A DNA stretch of 42,901 nucleotides from Candidatus Parcubacteria bacterium (lineage in GTDB: Bacteria > Patescibacteriota > Minisyncoccia > UBA6257 > HR35): assembly GCA_026004535.1 (NCBI GenBank), contig BPJI01000001.1, forward strand, positions 388,523 to 431,423, read 5' to 3'. Under the pieces are notes generated by a model. That model saw only the letters and a program-made list of their open reading frames with translations, searched no databases and had not been told where the DNA came from. Below are positions 26,689 to 36,362 of this stretch, in pieces. The number at the start of each line of letters is the position of its first letter. Within the stretch, counting starts at the first letter, position 1. A program made the position numbers and the translations under genes.

Positions 26689-27120
26689 ATGTTAATAGGA
26701 GAATTTCATTACAACATTGATCAGAAAGGGAGATTAATGATTCCGTCAAAATTTAGACAAAGATTTGGTTTAGAAGCAATAGTTACTAAGGGTTTAGAAA
26801 ATTGTTTATTTGTTTTTCCTAAAGATGAGTGGGAGAAAGTGGTGGAAAAAATTTTGAAATTACCACTAAGCCAAGCTAATTCAAGAGCCTTTGCTAGATT
26901 GATGCTTGCTGGTGCTTATGAAACTTCAATTGATAATCAAGGTCGAATATTAATACCAGAATATTTACGTCAATACGCGAAGTTAACTAAAAAAGTAGTT
27001 ATTGTTGGTCTTTATTCTCGAATTGAAGTTTGGGATGAAAAGTTATGGGAGGAATATAAACAACAAAGCGAAGAACAAGCACAAGACATTGCTGAAAAAC
27101 TTAGTGATTTAGGGATATGA
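26689..27120 (+). CDS. mraZ: Transcriptional regulator MraZ
   Basis: GEFHYNIDQKGRLMIPSKFRQRFG, SIDNQGRILIPEYLR. Confidence 0.96.
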   Translation: MLIGEFHYNIDQKGRLMIPSKFRQRFGLEAIVTKGLENCLFVFPKDEWEKVVEKILKLPLSQANSRAFARLMLAGAYETSIDNQGRILIPEYLRQYAKLTKKVVIVGLYSRIEVWDEKLWEEYKQQSEEQAQDIAEKLSDLGI

Positions 27121-27165
27121 CGCAGAATTTACATAACTAACGGAGAACTTACAGAAATATATTGA
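27121..27165 (+). repeat. Short CAGAA-word array between mraZ and rsmH
   Basis: cgcagaatttacataactaacggagaacttacagaa. Confidence 0.5.
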
Positions 27166-27175
27166 CTTAGATATA

Positions 27176-28051
27176 ATGCATCAGCCAGTACTCTTAAAAG
27201 AAATAATTGAAATCTTAGAACCAGGAGAAAATGAAAACTTTATTGATGCAACTTTTGGCGAAGGTGGTGTGAGTTTTGGGATCTCTCAATTAACGGGACC
27301 AAACGGTAAAATTCTTGCTTTCGAATGGGATCCAGAACTTTATAAGTTAGGAGTCAAAAAAATTAAAAACTTAAAAATGGAGAAAAGGATAAAACTCGTC
27401 AATCAAAATTTTAAAAACATCAAAAGAGTTGTTAAGCAAGAAGGTTTTAGTCAAATCAAAGGTATTGTTTTTGATTTAGGAATTTCTAGTTGGCATTATG
27501 AAAAATCAAGTCGAGGATTTTCCTTTAAATATGATGAACCACTTGATATGAGAATTAACCCTAATATTAAAATTACTGCTTTTGAGGTTATTAATTATTA
27601 TTCTTATAAAGATTTGGTTGAAATTTTTAAAAATTATGGCGAAGAAAGAAATGCAGAAAAAATCAGTCGGACAATTATTGATCGTCGCAAAAAAAAGAAA
27701 ATTGAAACTTCAAAAGAATTAGCTGAAATTGTTGCTGAAGTTTTGCCAACAACAAAAAAAATTCATCCAGCAACAAAAATTTTTATGGCGCTTCGAACTT
27801 TTATTAACAGTGAATTAGAAAATCTTGAACAAGGCTTAAAAGACTCTTATGATGTTTTAGATAAAGGAGGCAAAATTATTGTTCTAAGTTTTCAAGGATT
27901 AGAGGATAAAGTTATTAAAAAAATTTTTAGGATGTTGAAAGCTAAAGGAGCTAAAGTTATTACTAAAAATGTTGTTCGCCCAACTAAAGAAGAAATTTTA
28001 AAAAATCCTAAAGCAAGGTCGGCCAAATTAAGAGCTATTCATAAACAATGA
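27176..28051 (+). CDS. rsmH: 16S rRNA (cytosine1402-N4)-methyltransferase
   Basis: MHQPVLLKEIIEIL, FIDATFGEGGVS, DLGISSWHYEKSSRGFSF. Confidence 0.96.
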   Translation: MHQPVLLKEIIEILEPGENENFIDATFGEGGVSFGISQLTGPNGKILAFEWDPELYKLGVKKIKNLKMEKRIKLVNQNFKNIKRVVKQEGFSQIKGIVFDLGISSWHYEKSSRGFSFKYDEPLDMRINPNIKITAFEVINYYSYKDLVEIFKNYGEERNAEKISRTIIDRRKKKKIETSKELAEIVAEVLPTTKKIHPATKIFMALRTFINSELENLEQGLKDSYDVLDKGGKIIVLSFQGLEDKVIKKIFRMLKAKGAKVITKNVVRPTKEEILKNPKARSAKLRAIHKQ

Positions 28052-28335
28052 AAAGAAGAAAATATAAAACACTCTCACCGCCAATTGATTATTGGTTCTT
28101 GTTGACACTTTTTTTAGCCTCTATTTTGCTCATTTTTTCGCTTCTCTTGATTAAAGAGAGAATATTTTTAGCCAATATGCAAATTATTTTAGAAAAATAT
28201 AAATTAAGCATTAACGGGTTTCTAAATTTTAATGCCAAAATAAATTCTAATAGCCATCTCTCTTTACCGACCAATCCTTCGTCTTCATCTCAAATAATTT
28301 ATATTGCTCCCGAAAGCTTTACTTTTTCTCGTTAA
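28048..28335 (+). CDS. FtsL-like small membrane protein
   Basis: 95 aa, single TM, located between rsmH and ftsI. Confidence 0.55.
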   Translation: MKRRKYKTLSPPIDYWFLLTLFLASILLIFSLLLIKERIFLANMQIILEKYKLSINGFLNFNAKINSNSHLSLPTNPSSSSQIIYIAPESFTFSR

Positions 28336-28341
28336 AATTAT

Positions 28342-28462
28342 TAAATTCTTCAATTCCGAATTGCGAATTACGAATTCAATTATAAAAACTCATTTAATTA
28401 AGATTTAATTAAGAAATAATAAAAAGAATTCGTTAACTCGTAATTCGTTAACTAATGAATTA
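28342..28462. repeat. GTTAACTCGTAATTCGTTAAC / GAATTGCGAATTACGAATTC array
   Basis: attccgaattgcgaattacgaattc ... aattcgttaactcgtaattcgttaactaatgaattaagaattaag. Confidence 0.6.
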
Positions 28463-28482
28463 AGAATTAAGAGTAATAAATA

Positions 28483-30165
28483 ATGAAAATCAAAAAACTT
28501 AAAACCGATGGATTAATAATTTTCTTTTTTATTTTGATAGTTGTTGTTTCTTTTTCTCTTTTGATTTTAAAATTTTATCAACTCCAAATTGTTAAAGCAG
28601 TAGCTAATAACAATCTAAGCAAACTAATAAAAATTCCTCCTTTGCGTGGAAATATTTATTTAAAAGATAAAGATGGCAATTTATTTTTAGCGGCGACTAG
28701 TTATTATCTTTATGATTTATATTTTTATCCACCCAAAGCAAAAAACATCGAAGAAGAAATAAAAACAATCAGTCAATATGTTGATATCCTAAATCCATAT
28801 ATTGAAGAATTGAAAAAGTCTCAAAAAAGTTTTTTATTGGCAAAAAATTTAACAAATGAAGAAAAGAAAAAAATTGAAAATTTAAAATACGATTCTGTTT
28901 TCTTTGAGGAAAAAGTCTATCGTGATTATCCTTTAAAAGATCTTTTAGGAACAATAATTGGTTTTACTCGTTTTAACGAAGAAACAGGACTCTTAGAAGG
29001 ACAATATGGTTTAGAAAAATATTATGACGAGCTTTTAAAAGGAGAGGTTGGTTATCGAAATAATTTACAAATAATTAAAAATCCTAAAAAAGGTGCTGAT
29101 CTTGTTTTAAATCTCGATTACTATATTCAAAGAAAAATAACCGAAATTTTAAAGGAAGCAGTTAATAATTTCTATGCTGCTGGTGGTTTAATTATTGTTG
29201 CTGAAACTAAAACTGGCAATATTTTAGGCGTGGCTGAATTGCCTAATTATGATCCTAACAACTTTTATCAACAAAAAGATTACTCAATTTTTATATCTCG
29301 TTTAAGCAAAAATTATGAACCAGGTTCAGTGATGAAACCATTTTTTTATGCTGGTGCTTTTCAAGAAAATTTAATTAAACCAGAAGATACTTATGAAGAT
29401 AAAGGCTATGTAGTATTAAATAATTGGAAAATTGAAAATTTTGATAAAAAGGGAAGAGGGGTTATTGATTTTAAAACTGCTTTAGAGCAATCATTAAATA
29501 CTGGTTCTGTTTATATTTCTCAACTTTTAGGTAAAATAAGATTTTTAAAATATATTGAAGCCTTTCGCTTAAATAACAAGGCTGAAGTTGATTTCCCAAT
29601 TTTAGAAGAACCCAATTTTAAGAACTTAAAAGATCCAGGAAAGGAAGTAAATTTTGGTACAGCAAGTTTTGGTCAAGGTATTGCTTTATCGCCCTTGAGT
29701 TTAATTCAGAGTTTCAATGCTTTTAGCAATCAGGGCAAAATTATCAAATTAAATTTTGTCAGTCAGATTATTTATCCTGATAACACTTTCAAACAAACTC
29801 AACCCCAAATTATTGCCCGAGTCTTAAACCAAAAATCATTAGAAACAATAGTGCCAATTTTAGAAGGAGTTGTTGAAAATCAAGCTAAAAAAGCAAAAAT
29901 TCTAGGATTTAGAATTGCCGGTAAAACTGGTTCGGCTTTAATTCCGGCAGCTAAAGAAACTCCCGAAAAACCATCTGGTTATACTAATGATGTAATTACA
30001 ACTTTTATAGGTTTTTTGACCGTTTCTAATCCTCAATATATTGTTTTAGTTAGATTAGATAAGCCAGCCAAAGGACTTTTAGCTTTTGGAACAGCCGCAC
30101 CAACATTTAAAAAAGTCGCTGAATTTTTAATTAATTATTATAATATTGAACCAGATAAATTATAA
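28483..30165 (+). CDS. ftsI: Peptidoglycan transpeptidase (FtsI/PBP2 family)
   Basis: PPLRGNIYLKDKDG, YEPGSVMKPF (SxxK), KTGSA. Confidence 0.9.
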   Translation: MKIKKLKTDGLIIFFFILIVVVSFSLLILKFYQLQIVKAVANNNLSKLIKIPPLRGNIYLKDKDGNLFLAATSYYLYDLYFYPPKAKNIEEEIKTISQYVDILNPYIEELKKSQKSFLLAKNLTNEEKKKIENLKYDSVFFEEKVYRDYPLKDLLGTIIGFTRFNEETGLLEGQYGLEKYYDELLKGEVGYRNNLQIIKNPKKGADLVLNLDYYIQRKITEILKEAVNNFYAAGGLIIVAETKTGNILGVAELPNYDPNNFYQQKDYSIFISRLSKNYEPGSVMKPFFYAGAFQENLIKPEDTYEDKGYVVLNNWKIENFDKKGRGVIDFKTALEQSLNTGSVYISQLLGKIRFLKYIEAFRLNNKAEVDFPILEEPNFKNLKDPGKEVNFGTASFGQGIALSPLSLIQSFNAFSNQGKIIKLNFVSQIIYPDNTFKQTQPQIIARVLNQKSLETIVPILEGVVENQAKKAKILGFRIAGKTGSALIPAAKETPEKPSGYTNDVITTFIGFLTVSNPQYIVLVRLDKPAKGLLAFGTAAPTFKKVAEFLINYYNIEPDKL

Positions 30166-30167
30166 TT

Positions 30168-30635
30168 ATGATAATGAAAATTTTTATAGGCGCTGATCAT
30201 CGAGGTTTTGAATTAAAGGAATATTTAAAAGAAAAATTAAAAGAGAATAATTACCACGTTGAGGACCTTGGTAATTTTGTTTATGATCCAAATGATGATT
30301 ACCCAGATTTTGCTCTTGAAGTCGGAGAAAGAGTTGCTTCAGAGAAGGGAAATGTTGGAATTTTGATTTGTGGTTCAGGTGCTGGCGTTTGTTTTACTGT
30401 CAATAAAGTTAAAGGAATAAGAGGATCATTGGCTTTCAATTCTGAAATGGCAAAAAAGATGAAAGCAGATGATGATATAAATGTTTTATGTTTGGCAAGT
30501 GATTTTATAGATGAAGAAAATGCTTGGGAAATTGTTAAGGCTTTCTTAGAAACAAAATTCAAAAACGAAGAAAAATATTTAAGAAGAATTAAAAAAGTTA
30601 ATGAATATGAAAATAAAAATTATACCGGCGATTAA
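30168..30635 (+). CDS. rpiB: Ribose-5-phosphate isomerase B
   Basis: IFIGADHRGFELKEYLKEKL, CGSGAGVCFTVNKVKGIRGSLAF. Confidence 0.95.
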   Translation: MIMKIFIGADHRGFELKEYLKEKLKENNYHVEDLGNFVYDPNDDYPDFALEVGERVASEKGNVGILICGSGAGVCFTVNKVKGIRGSLAFNSEMAKKMKADDDINVLCLASDFIDEENAWEIVKAFLETKFKNEEKYLRRIKKVNEYENKNYTGD

Positions 30636-31293
30636 TGCTCAAAGTTTTGAGGAGATAAAAGAAAAATTAGATTTATTAAAAGATCTAGTTGATCATTTTC
30701 ATTTAGATGTTGCGAGTTTGGAATTTACTGGTTATCAAACTTGGCAAAATCCTGAAGATTTAGATAAAATACAGAACTATGAAGAACTTACGCAGAACTT
30801 ACTGAAAAATAAAATAACTTTTGATCTTCATTTAATGATATCTTTAAAGCCTCAAGAAATTTTAAAGTGGAATAAAGAAAATGTAAAAACTTTTATTTTA
30901 CATTTAGAAGCAAGTCCTAATCCTGATAGCTTATTGAAAATGGCAAAAAAGACAAAAAAGAAAATTTTTATAGCTTGGTCACCAACGGTTGAATTTGAAT
31001 TTATTGAAAAATATTTAAATTACATTGATGGTGTTTTAATATTAGGCGTTAATCCCGGTAGAGCAGGGCAGGAGTTTTTAGAAGAAACTTATAATAGAAT
31101 TAACCAGCTTCAAAGCTTATTAGCTTCTCAGCGAAAATTGAACAAAATTAAATTAATGATTGATGGAGGAGTTAATGAAGAAAATTTTAAGAAAATTTTA
31201 AGTTATAAACCAGATTTTATTGTCATGGCAAGTGCTATTTATAATTCCCCTAATCCCAAAGAAACTTATTTAAAATTTAAAAATATGGTATAA
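30601..31293 (+). CDS. Ribulose-phosphate 3-epimerase-like protein
   Basis: HLDVAS, FDLHLMI, NPGRAGQEF, IDGGVNEEN. Confidence 0.85.
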   Translation: MNMKIKIIPAINAQSFEEIKEKLDLLKDLVDHFHLDVASLEFTGYQTWQNPEDLDKIQNYEELTQNLLKNKITFDLHLMISLKPQEILKWNKENVKTFILHLEASPNPDSLLKMAKKTKKKIFIAWSPTVEFEFIEKYLNYIDGVLILGVNPGRAGQEFLEETYNRINQLQSLLASQRKLNKIKLMIDGGVNEENFKKILSYKPDFIVMASAIYNSPNPKETYLKFKNMV

Positions 31294-31312
31294 ATTGTAA
31301 TAAAGATAAAAA

Positions 31313-31478
31313 TACCCGGATCGGCACCGGATACATTACCTCGATAGCTTACCGGATATATCCTGTTAATATCCGGGCAGTTCCATCCGGTTTATATCCG
31401 GGTAACTTATCCGGTAAAATCCGTGTAGTATTATCCGGTTTAAATCCGGGTAGTATTATCTAGTTTAAATCCGTGTAA
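31313..31478. repeat. CCGGAT island 6 (short, degenerate)
   Basis: acccggatcggcaccggata ... tccggtttaaatccgggtagtattatc. Confidence 0.85.
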
Positions 31479-31484
31479 ATATAT

Positions 31485-32108
31485 ATGATCCAAAACAATC
31501 AAGAATTAGTCAAATATTTAATTGAAGAAAAAAAAGTTTTGAAAACAAAGGAAATTATTGATGCTTTTTTGAAAATTGATCGGCAAGATTTTGTCAGGGA
31601 AGAATATTTAACTGAAGCTTATAATGATTATCCTTTGCCTATCGGCTACGGACAAACAATTTCTCAACCTTTTACTGTTGCTTTTATGTTAGAGCTTTTA
31701 CAACCTCAAAAGGATAATAAAATTTTAGATATTGGCTTTGGTTCTGGTTGGACAACTTGTTTATTGGCTGAAATTTCTCAAAATAAAGTTTATGCAATTG
31801 AAGTCGTACCTGAGGTTTTTGAATTTGGCAAGAAAAATATTGAAAAATATAATTTTTTTAAAGAGGGTGTTATTGAGGTTTTTTTAATGGATGGTTCTAA
31901 GGGATTTTTAGAAAAAGCGCCTTTTGACAGAATTTTAGTTAGTGCTGCAGCTAAAAAAATTCCCGAAGAATTGATTCAACAATTAAACGAAAATGGTGTT
32001 TTGGTCATTCCTGATTTTGAAGGTATCTATAAAATTAAAAAATTTAATGGTAAAATTGAAAAAGAATATTATTATGGGTTTATCTTTGTGTCTTTAGTTT
32101 CAAAATGA
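31485..32108 (+). CDS. pcm: Protein-L-isoaspartate O-methyltransferase
   Basis: IGYGQTISQPFTVAFMLELL, ILDIGFGSGWTTCLLAEI. Confidence 0.92.
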   Translation: MIQNNQELVKYLIEEKKVLKTKEIIDAFLKIDRQDFVREEYLTEAYNDYPLPIGYGQTISQPFTVAFMLELLQPQKDNKILDIGFGSGWTTCLLAEISQNKVYAIEVVPEVFEFGKKNIEKYNFFKEGVIEVFLMDGSKGFLEKAPFDRILVSAAAKKIPEELIQQLNENGVLVIPDFEGIYKIKKFNGKIEKEYYYGFIFVSLVSK

Positions 32109-32746
32109 ATAAAGAATTCTCTTGTGTGATACCTGCTTACAATGAGGAAGGAAGAATAGGTAATGTTGTAAGGGTGGCAAAGCGACATCCGTTAATTAAA
32201 GAAGTTATCGTAGTTTCTGATGGTTCAATAGATAGAACTGTTGAGGAAGCAAGACTTAATGGTGCCGATAAAGTAATTGAATTAAAGAAAAATATTGGTA
32301 AAGGCGGAGCTGTTTTTATTGGTTCAAATTTAGCTAAATCAGATTGGATACTTTTATTAGATGGTGACCTGATAGGAATTGAGCAAAAGCACATCGATCT
32401 ACTTTTAGAGCCAATTTTATCTGATAGAGCAGATATGACTATTGGTGTTTTAATCGACGAGCCATTAATTAAGATTTTTCCGGTAATTTCGGGTCAGAGA
32501 GTAGTCAAACGAGAATTAATTATTAAACACCCTGAATTAAAAGAAAGTCGTTTCCAATTAGAACTTCTCTTAAATAAATATGCCAAACAATTAGATTATA
32601 GAATCATTAATGTAAATTTACCAAATCTTAGTCATGTCAAAAAAGAACAGAAATATAACTTCTTAACTGTTTTGTCGCAAAGACTCTATTCATCTTCCGG
32701 TTACCTTCTTTATTTTTTTAAGAAAATAAAGACTTTAATAAAATGA
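32105..32746 (+). CDS. Family 2 glycosyltransferase
   Basis: CVIPAYNEEGRIGNVV, VVSDGSIDRT, WILLLDGDLIG. Confidence 0.88.
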   Translation: MNKEFSCVIPAYNEEGRIGNVVRVAKRHPLIKEVIVVSDGSIDRTVEEARLNGADKVIELKKNIGKGGAVFIGSNLAKSDWILLLDGDLIGIEQKHIDLLLEPILSDRADMTIGVLIDEPLIKIFPVISGQRVVKRELIIKHPELKESRFQLELLLNKYAKQLDYRIINVNLPNLSHVKKEQKYNFLTVLSQRLYSSSGYLLYFFKKIKTLIK

Positions 32747-34542
32747 CACCATTTTTAGAATTAACAATTATTTTTCTTTTTACTGCTTTGATCGCTTTTC
32801 TTTTCCGTCTTTTAAAACAGCCATTAATTATTAGCTATATTTTTGCTGGTCTAATCTTAAGTAATTATTTATTTAAATTTACCGAAACTAAAGCTTTAAT
32901 TGAAATATTTAGTGATTTAGGTATTGCTTTTTTGCTTTTTATTGTTGGTTTAGAACTTAAGTTAAATTCTTTAAGAGAAATTGGCCGTCAAGCAATTATT
33001 ATCGGTACTCTTCAAGAAATTTTTACCATCATAGCTGGGTTTTTGATTGCTAAGATTTTAGGTTTTGGTACCACTCCAGCTTTATATTTAGGAGCAGCAC
33101 TTTCATTTTCAAGCACGATTATTATGGTAAAATTAATTTCTGATAAGGGTGATATTGAAAAATTATATGGAAAATTAGCAATTGGTTTTTTGCTCGTTCA
33201 AGATTTAATTACAATCTTAATTTTGTTTTTGCTCCCATTTTTTAAAAAAGAAATTTTTAGCCAAGAAGCTTTTTTGCAATTATCTTTAGGCTTAATCGCT
33301 ATTCCTTTAATTCCTTATTTAGCTTATAGATTCCTACCGCGAATAGAAAAATTTTTAACTCGATCAGAGGAATTTTTATTTTTATTTGCTCTTGCTTTTG
33401 GTTTGGGTATTAGTTCCTTATTTAAATATTTAGGTTTGGGAATTGAAGCTGGTGCTTTGATAGCTGGTATTAGTCTTTCTAATTTAATTAGTTCAACTGA
33501 GATTGCCTCTAAATTAAAACCCCTGAGAGATTTCTTTTTAATTTTGTTTTTCATTTTAATTGGTTCGAAAATTTTTATTTTTCATTTTGATCAATATTTA
33601 TGGCAGGTTATAGTTTTGTCTTTGTTTGTTCTAATTGGTAATCCGTTGATTATGCTTTTGCTGCTCGGCCTTTTAGGTTATAAAAGCAGAACTTCTTTTC
33701 TTTTGGGTTTAACTTCAGCTCAGATTAGTGAATTTTCATTTATTTTAATTAGTTTAGGTATTAAATTTGGTCATTTATCAGAAGAAATTTTGTCAATTAC
33801 TGCTCTAGTTGGTTTAATTACAATTTTTCTCTCAACCTATTTTTTTGCTTATGCTGAAAAAATTTATCTTTTGTTAGAAAGATATCTTAAGATTTTTGAA
33901 AGAAAAAAAACAAGAGAGGAAAAAGAAGAAATCCCCAGTTATGAGGTGATATTATTTGGCTGTGATCGAATTGGTTATAGTTTTTTGAATGTTTTGAGAC
34001 CACGGATTAACACGGATTTAAGAACGAATCAACACGGATTATTTAAACCACGGATTGAGATGGATAAAAATAGATCACGGATTAACGCGGATGTAGGAAC
34101 AGATAAACGTGGATTAGCAATTAAAAATTTTCTGATTGTTGACTATAATTTCGAATTGATTAAAAAATTAAAAAAAGAGGGGTTTAATGTTATTTATGGA
34201 GATGCTGAGGAAATTGATTTTTTGCAAAGCTTAAATTTAACAAAGACAAAATTAATTATTTCAACTATACCCGATTTTGAGACTAATTTATTAATCTTGC
34301 AAGAGTATAAAAAAGAAAATCCTGAAGGAATTTTTATAGCTACTGCTTATCGACTCAATGATGCTTTGGATCTATATAAAAATAATGCTGATTACGTAAT
34401 AATGCCACATTTTCTTGGCGGAGAATTTGCCAGTAATATTATTGAAAAATTTGGTTTCAATAAAGATGAATATTTGAAACTAAAAGAAAAATCAATAGCC
34501 CATATCCAACAAAGATACCGACTTGGACATGAACATCCATAA
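32743..34542 (+). CDS. KefB-type cation:proton antiporter with TrkA-N domain carrying a repeat insert
   Basis: Many TM helices; GCDRIGYSFLNVL + insert + FLIVDYNFELIKKLKKEGFNVIYGDAEEIDFL. Confidence 0.9.
   Translation: MTPFLELTIIFLFTALIAFLFRLLKQPLIISYIFAGLILSNYLFKFTETKALIEIFSDLGIAFLLFIVGLELKLNSLREIGRQAIIIGTLQEIFTIIAGFLIAKILGFGTTPALYLGAALSFSSTIIMVKLISDKGDIEKLYGKLAIGFLLVQDLITILILFLLPFFKKEIFSQEAFLQLSLGLIAIPLIPYLAYRFLPRIEKFLTRSEEFLFLFALAFGLGISSLFKYLGLGIEAGALIAGISLSNLISSTEIASKLKPLRDFFLILFFILIGSKIFIFHFDQYLWQVIVLSLFVLIGNPLIMLLLLGLLGYKSRTSFLLGLTSAQISEFSFILISLGIKFGHLSEEILSITALVGLITIFLSTYFFAYAEKIYLLLERYLKIFERKKTREEKEEIPSYEVILFGCDRIGYSFLNVLRPRINTDLRTNQHGLFKPRIEMDKNRSRINADVGTDKRGLAIKNFLIVDYNFELIKKLKKEGFNVIYGDAEEIDFLQSLNLTKTKLIISTIPDFETNLLILQEYKKENPEGIFIATAYRLNDALDLYKNNADYVIMPHFLGGEFASNIIEKFGFNKDEYLKLKEKSIAHIQQRYRLGHEHP
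33998..34122 (+). repeat. In-frame CACGGATT-word insert in the TrkA-N domain
   Basis: ccacggattaacacggatttaagaacgaatcaacacggattatttaaaccacggattgagatggataaaaatagatcacggattaacgcggat. Confidence 0.88.
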
Positions 34543-34561
34543 GGTGTTATAATTTAACTAT

Positions 34562-34649
34562 GGAGGGGTGGCCGAGTGGTTAAGGCAAGGTCCTGCTAAG
34601 ACCTGCCCGGTTAAAAGCTGGGCCGTGGGTTCGAATCCCACCCCCTCCG
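34562..34649 (+). tRNA. tRNA-Ser(GCT)
   Basis: GGAGGGGTGGCCGAGTGG...AGGTC-CTGCTAA-GACCT, long variable arm, GGGTTCGAATCCCAC, CCCCTCC G. Confidence 0.93.
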
Positions 34650-34830
34650 TACGCAAGCATATAAAAATGAGCGAATGAATATAAAGCAAGGCAAACAAGG
34701 GGTGGTTTCGAATACGGTAATATCCAAGTCGATTATACAAAACAAATTTTTTTTATTTCATCATTGATAATTAGTTAAAGATTGTTTAATTGCTGTGGCA
34801 TTCAGCCACACGACACAGCAGACAAATAAA

Positions 34831-34872
34831 GAACATGGAGTTTATCGTTTTCGAATCCCACCCACTCCGCAT
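34831..34872 (+). repeat. Truncated duplicate of the tRNA-Ser T-arm/acceptor end
   Basis: gaacatggagtttatcgttttcgaatcccacccactccgca. Confidence 0.8.
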
Positions 34873-34928
34873 TCGCCCTATGTAGCACAAACGAAGAAGG
34901 TCATGTGAATTTTTAAAGAAATATTTTT

Positions 34929-36362
34929 ATGAATAACTTAATTCCTAAAATTGGGTTAGAGATTCATTTAGAGTTAGGTACTAAAACAAAACTTTTTTGT
35001 GCTTGTAAAAACGATCCTGAAGAAACTGAACCTAATAAAAATATTTGTCCTATTTGTACTGGTCAGCCAGGGGTTTTACCTGTTTTGAATAAACAAGCAG
35101 TGATTTATGCTTATTCGTTGGCTAAAGCTTTGAAAATGAAAATCAATCAAAAAAGTTTATTTGCTCGTAAACATTACTTTTATCCTGATCTGCCAAAAAA
35201 TTATCAAATTTCTCAATACGAACATCCTTTGGCAGTTGAAGGTGAAGTTTTGGTTATTCGGGAAAATTTTAGAAAAAAAGTCCGAATTCGCAGGCTTCAT
35301 TTAGAAGAAGATACAGCCAGCAATATTCATTTTGCTAATTATAGTTTGATTGATTTTAATCGCTCGGGTATTCCTTTAGTTGAAATTGTAACTGAACCGG
35401 AGTTAAATTCGGCTGAAGAAGTTGAAGCTTTTGCCGAAGATCTGGTTCTTTTAATTAGATATTTAAAAATTTCTGATGCTTCAGCCGAAAAGGGCCAGAT
35501 AAGGTTTGAAGCTAATATTTCTTTGGGCAAAGGTGAGGAATTAGGTACAAAAGTTGAAATTAAAAATATCGCCAAAATAAAATCTTTAAAGAATGCTGTT
35601 TTAACCGAAATTGAGAGACAAAAAGATTTAATTAGCAAAGGAGAAAAAATTATTCAAGAAACAAGAGGTTACGATGAAATTAAAAATATAACTTTTACCC
35701 AAAGAGCTAAAGAATTTGAAGAAGATTATCGTTATTTTCCTGAACCTGATTTACCACCTTTAATTATCGATCAAGAAATAGAAAATTCCGCTGTTTATGT
35801 TGAAACACCTTGGGATAAAAGATTGAGATTAGAAAAAGAATATAATTTAGATTATCAAACAATCATTTTATTGACTCAAAATCCATTTTTATCTCATTTC
35901 TTTGAAGAAAGTTTTTCTGAGCTTTATAAATTTACTTCCAATTTTGAAGAAACAAAAAAATTAATTGTTAATTTTATGATCAATGATTTACTTGGGCTTT
36001 TGAGTAAATTTAGGGTTGAATTGAGTGAAAAAATAATCCATCCTCATGAATTTGCTCATCTTTTATTTAATTTTTATCAAGAAAAAATCTCGTCTAAGGT
36101 TGTCAAGGAGGCGTTAGAAAAAACTATTAAAGGAGAGGGAATGATAGAAGATATTATTAAAGAAAAAGAAAAAATCAGTGATGCTCAGGTTTTAAGTAAT
36201 ATTATCGATGAAGTTATAAAGGAGAATCAAAAAATCGTTCAAGACTACTTAGCCGGTAAGGATAAATCTTTGGAATTTCTAATTGGCGAAGTGATGAAAA
36301 AAACTAAGGGCAGAGCAGATCCAAAATTAACTAGAGAAATTTTAATAGATGCACTACGATAA
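34929..36362 (+). CDS. gatB: Asp/Glu-tRNA amidotransferase subunit B
   Basis: [63 protein letters not shown]. Confidence 0.97.
   Translation: MNNLIPKIGLEIHLELGTKTKLFCACKNDPEETEPNKNICPICTGQPGVLPVLNKQAVIYAYSLAKALKMKINQKSLFARKHYFYPDLPKNYQISQYEHPLAVEGEVLVIRENFRKKVRIRRLHLEEDTASNIHFANYSLIDFNRSGIPLVEIVTEPELNSAEEVEAFAEDLVLLIRYLKISDASAEKGQIRFEANISLGKGEELGTKVEIKNIAKIKSLKNAVLTEIERQKDLISKGEKIIQETRGYDEIKNITFTQRAKEFEEDYRYFPEPDLPPLIIDQEIENSAVYVETPWDKRLRLEKEYNLDYQTIILLTQNPFLSHFFEESFSELYKFTSNFEETKKLIVNFMINDLLGLLSKFRVELSEKIIHPHEFAHLLFNFYQEKISSKVVKEALEKTIKGEGMIEDIIKEKEKISDAQVLSNIIDEVIKENQKIVQDYLAGKDKSLEFLIGEVMKKTKGRADPKLTREILIDALR

Noticed and set aside
26600-26690. Replication origin with DnaA boxes
   Set aside because: TGTGGAAA-like strings only loosely resemble TGTGGATAA, no dnaA or dnaN is nearby, and MraZ boxes explain the phased GTGG better.
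34558-34740. Minus-strand 60-aa ORF
   Set aside because: Antisense translation of tRNA-Ser (GVGFEPTAQ...), a common annotation artefact.
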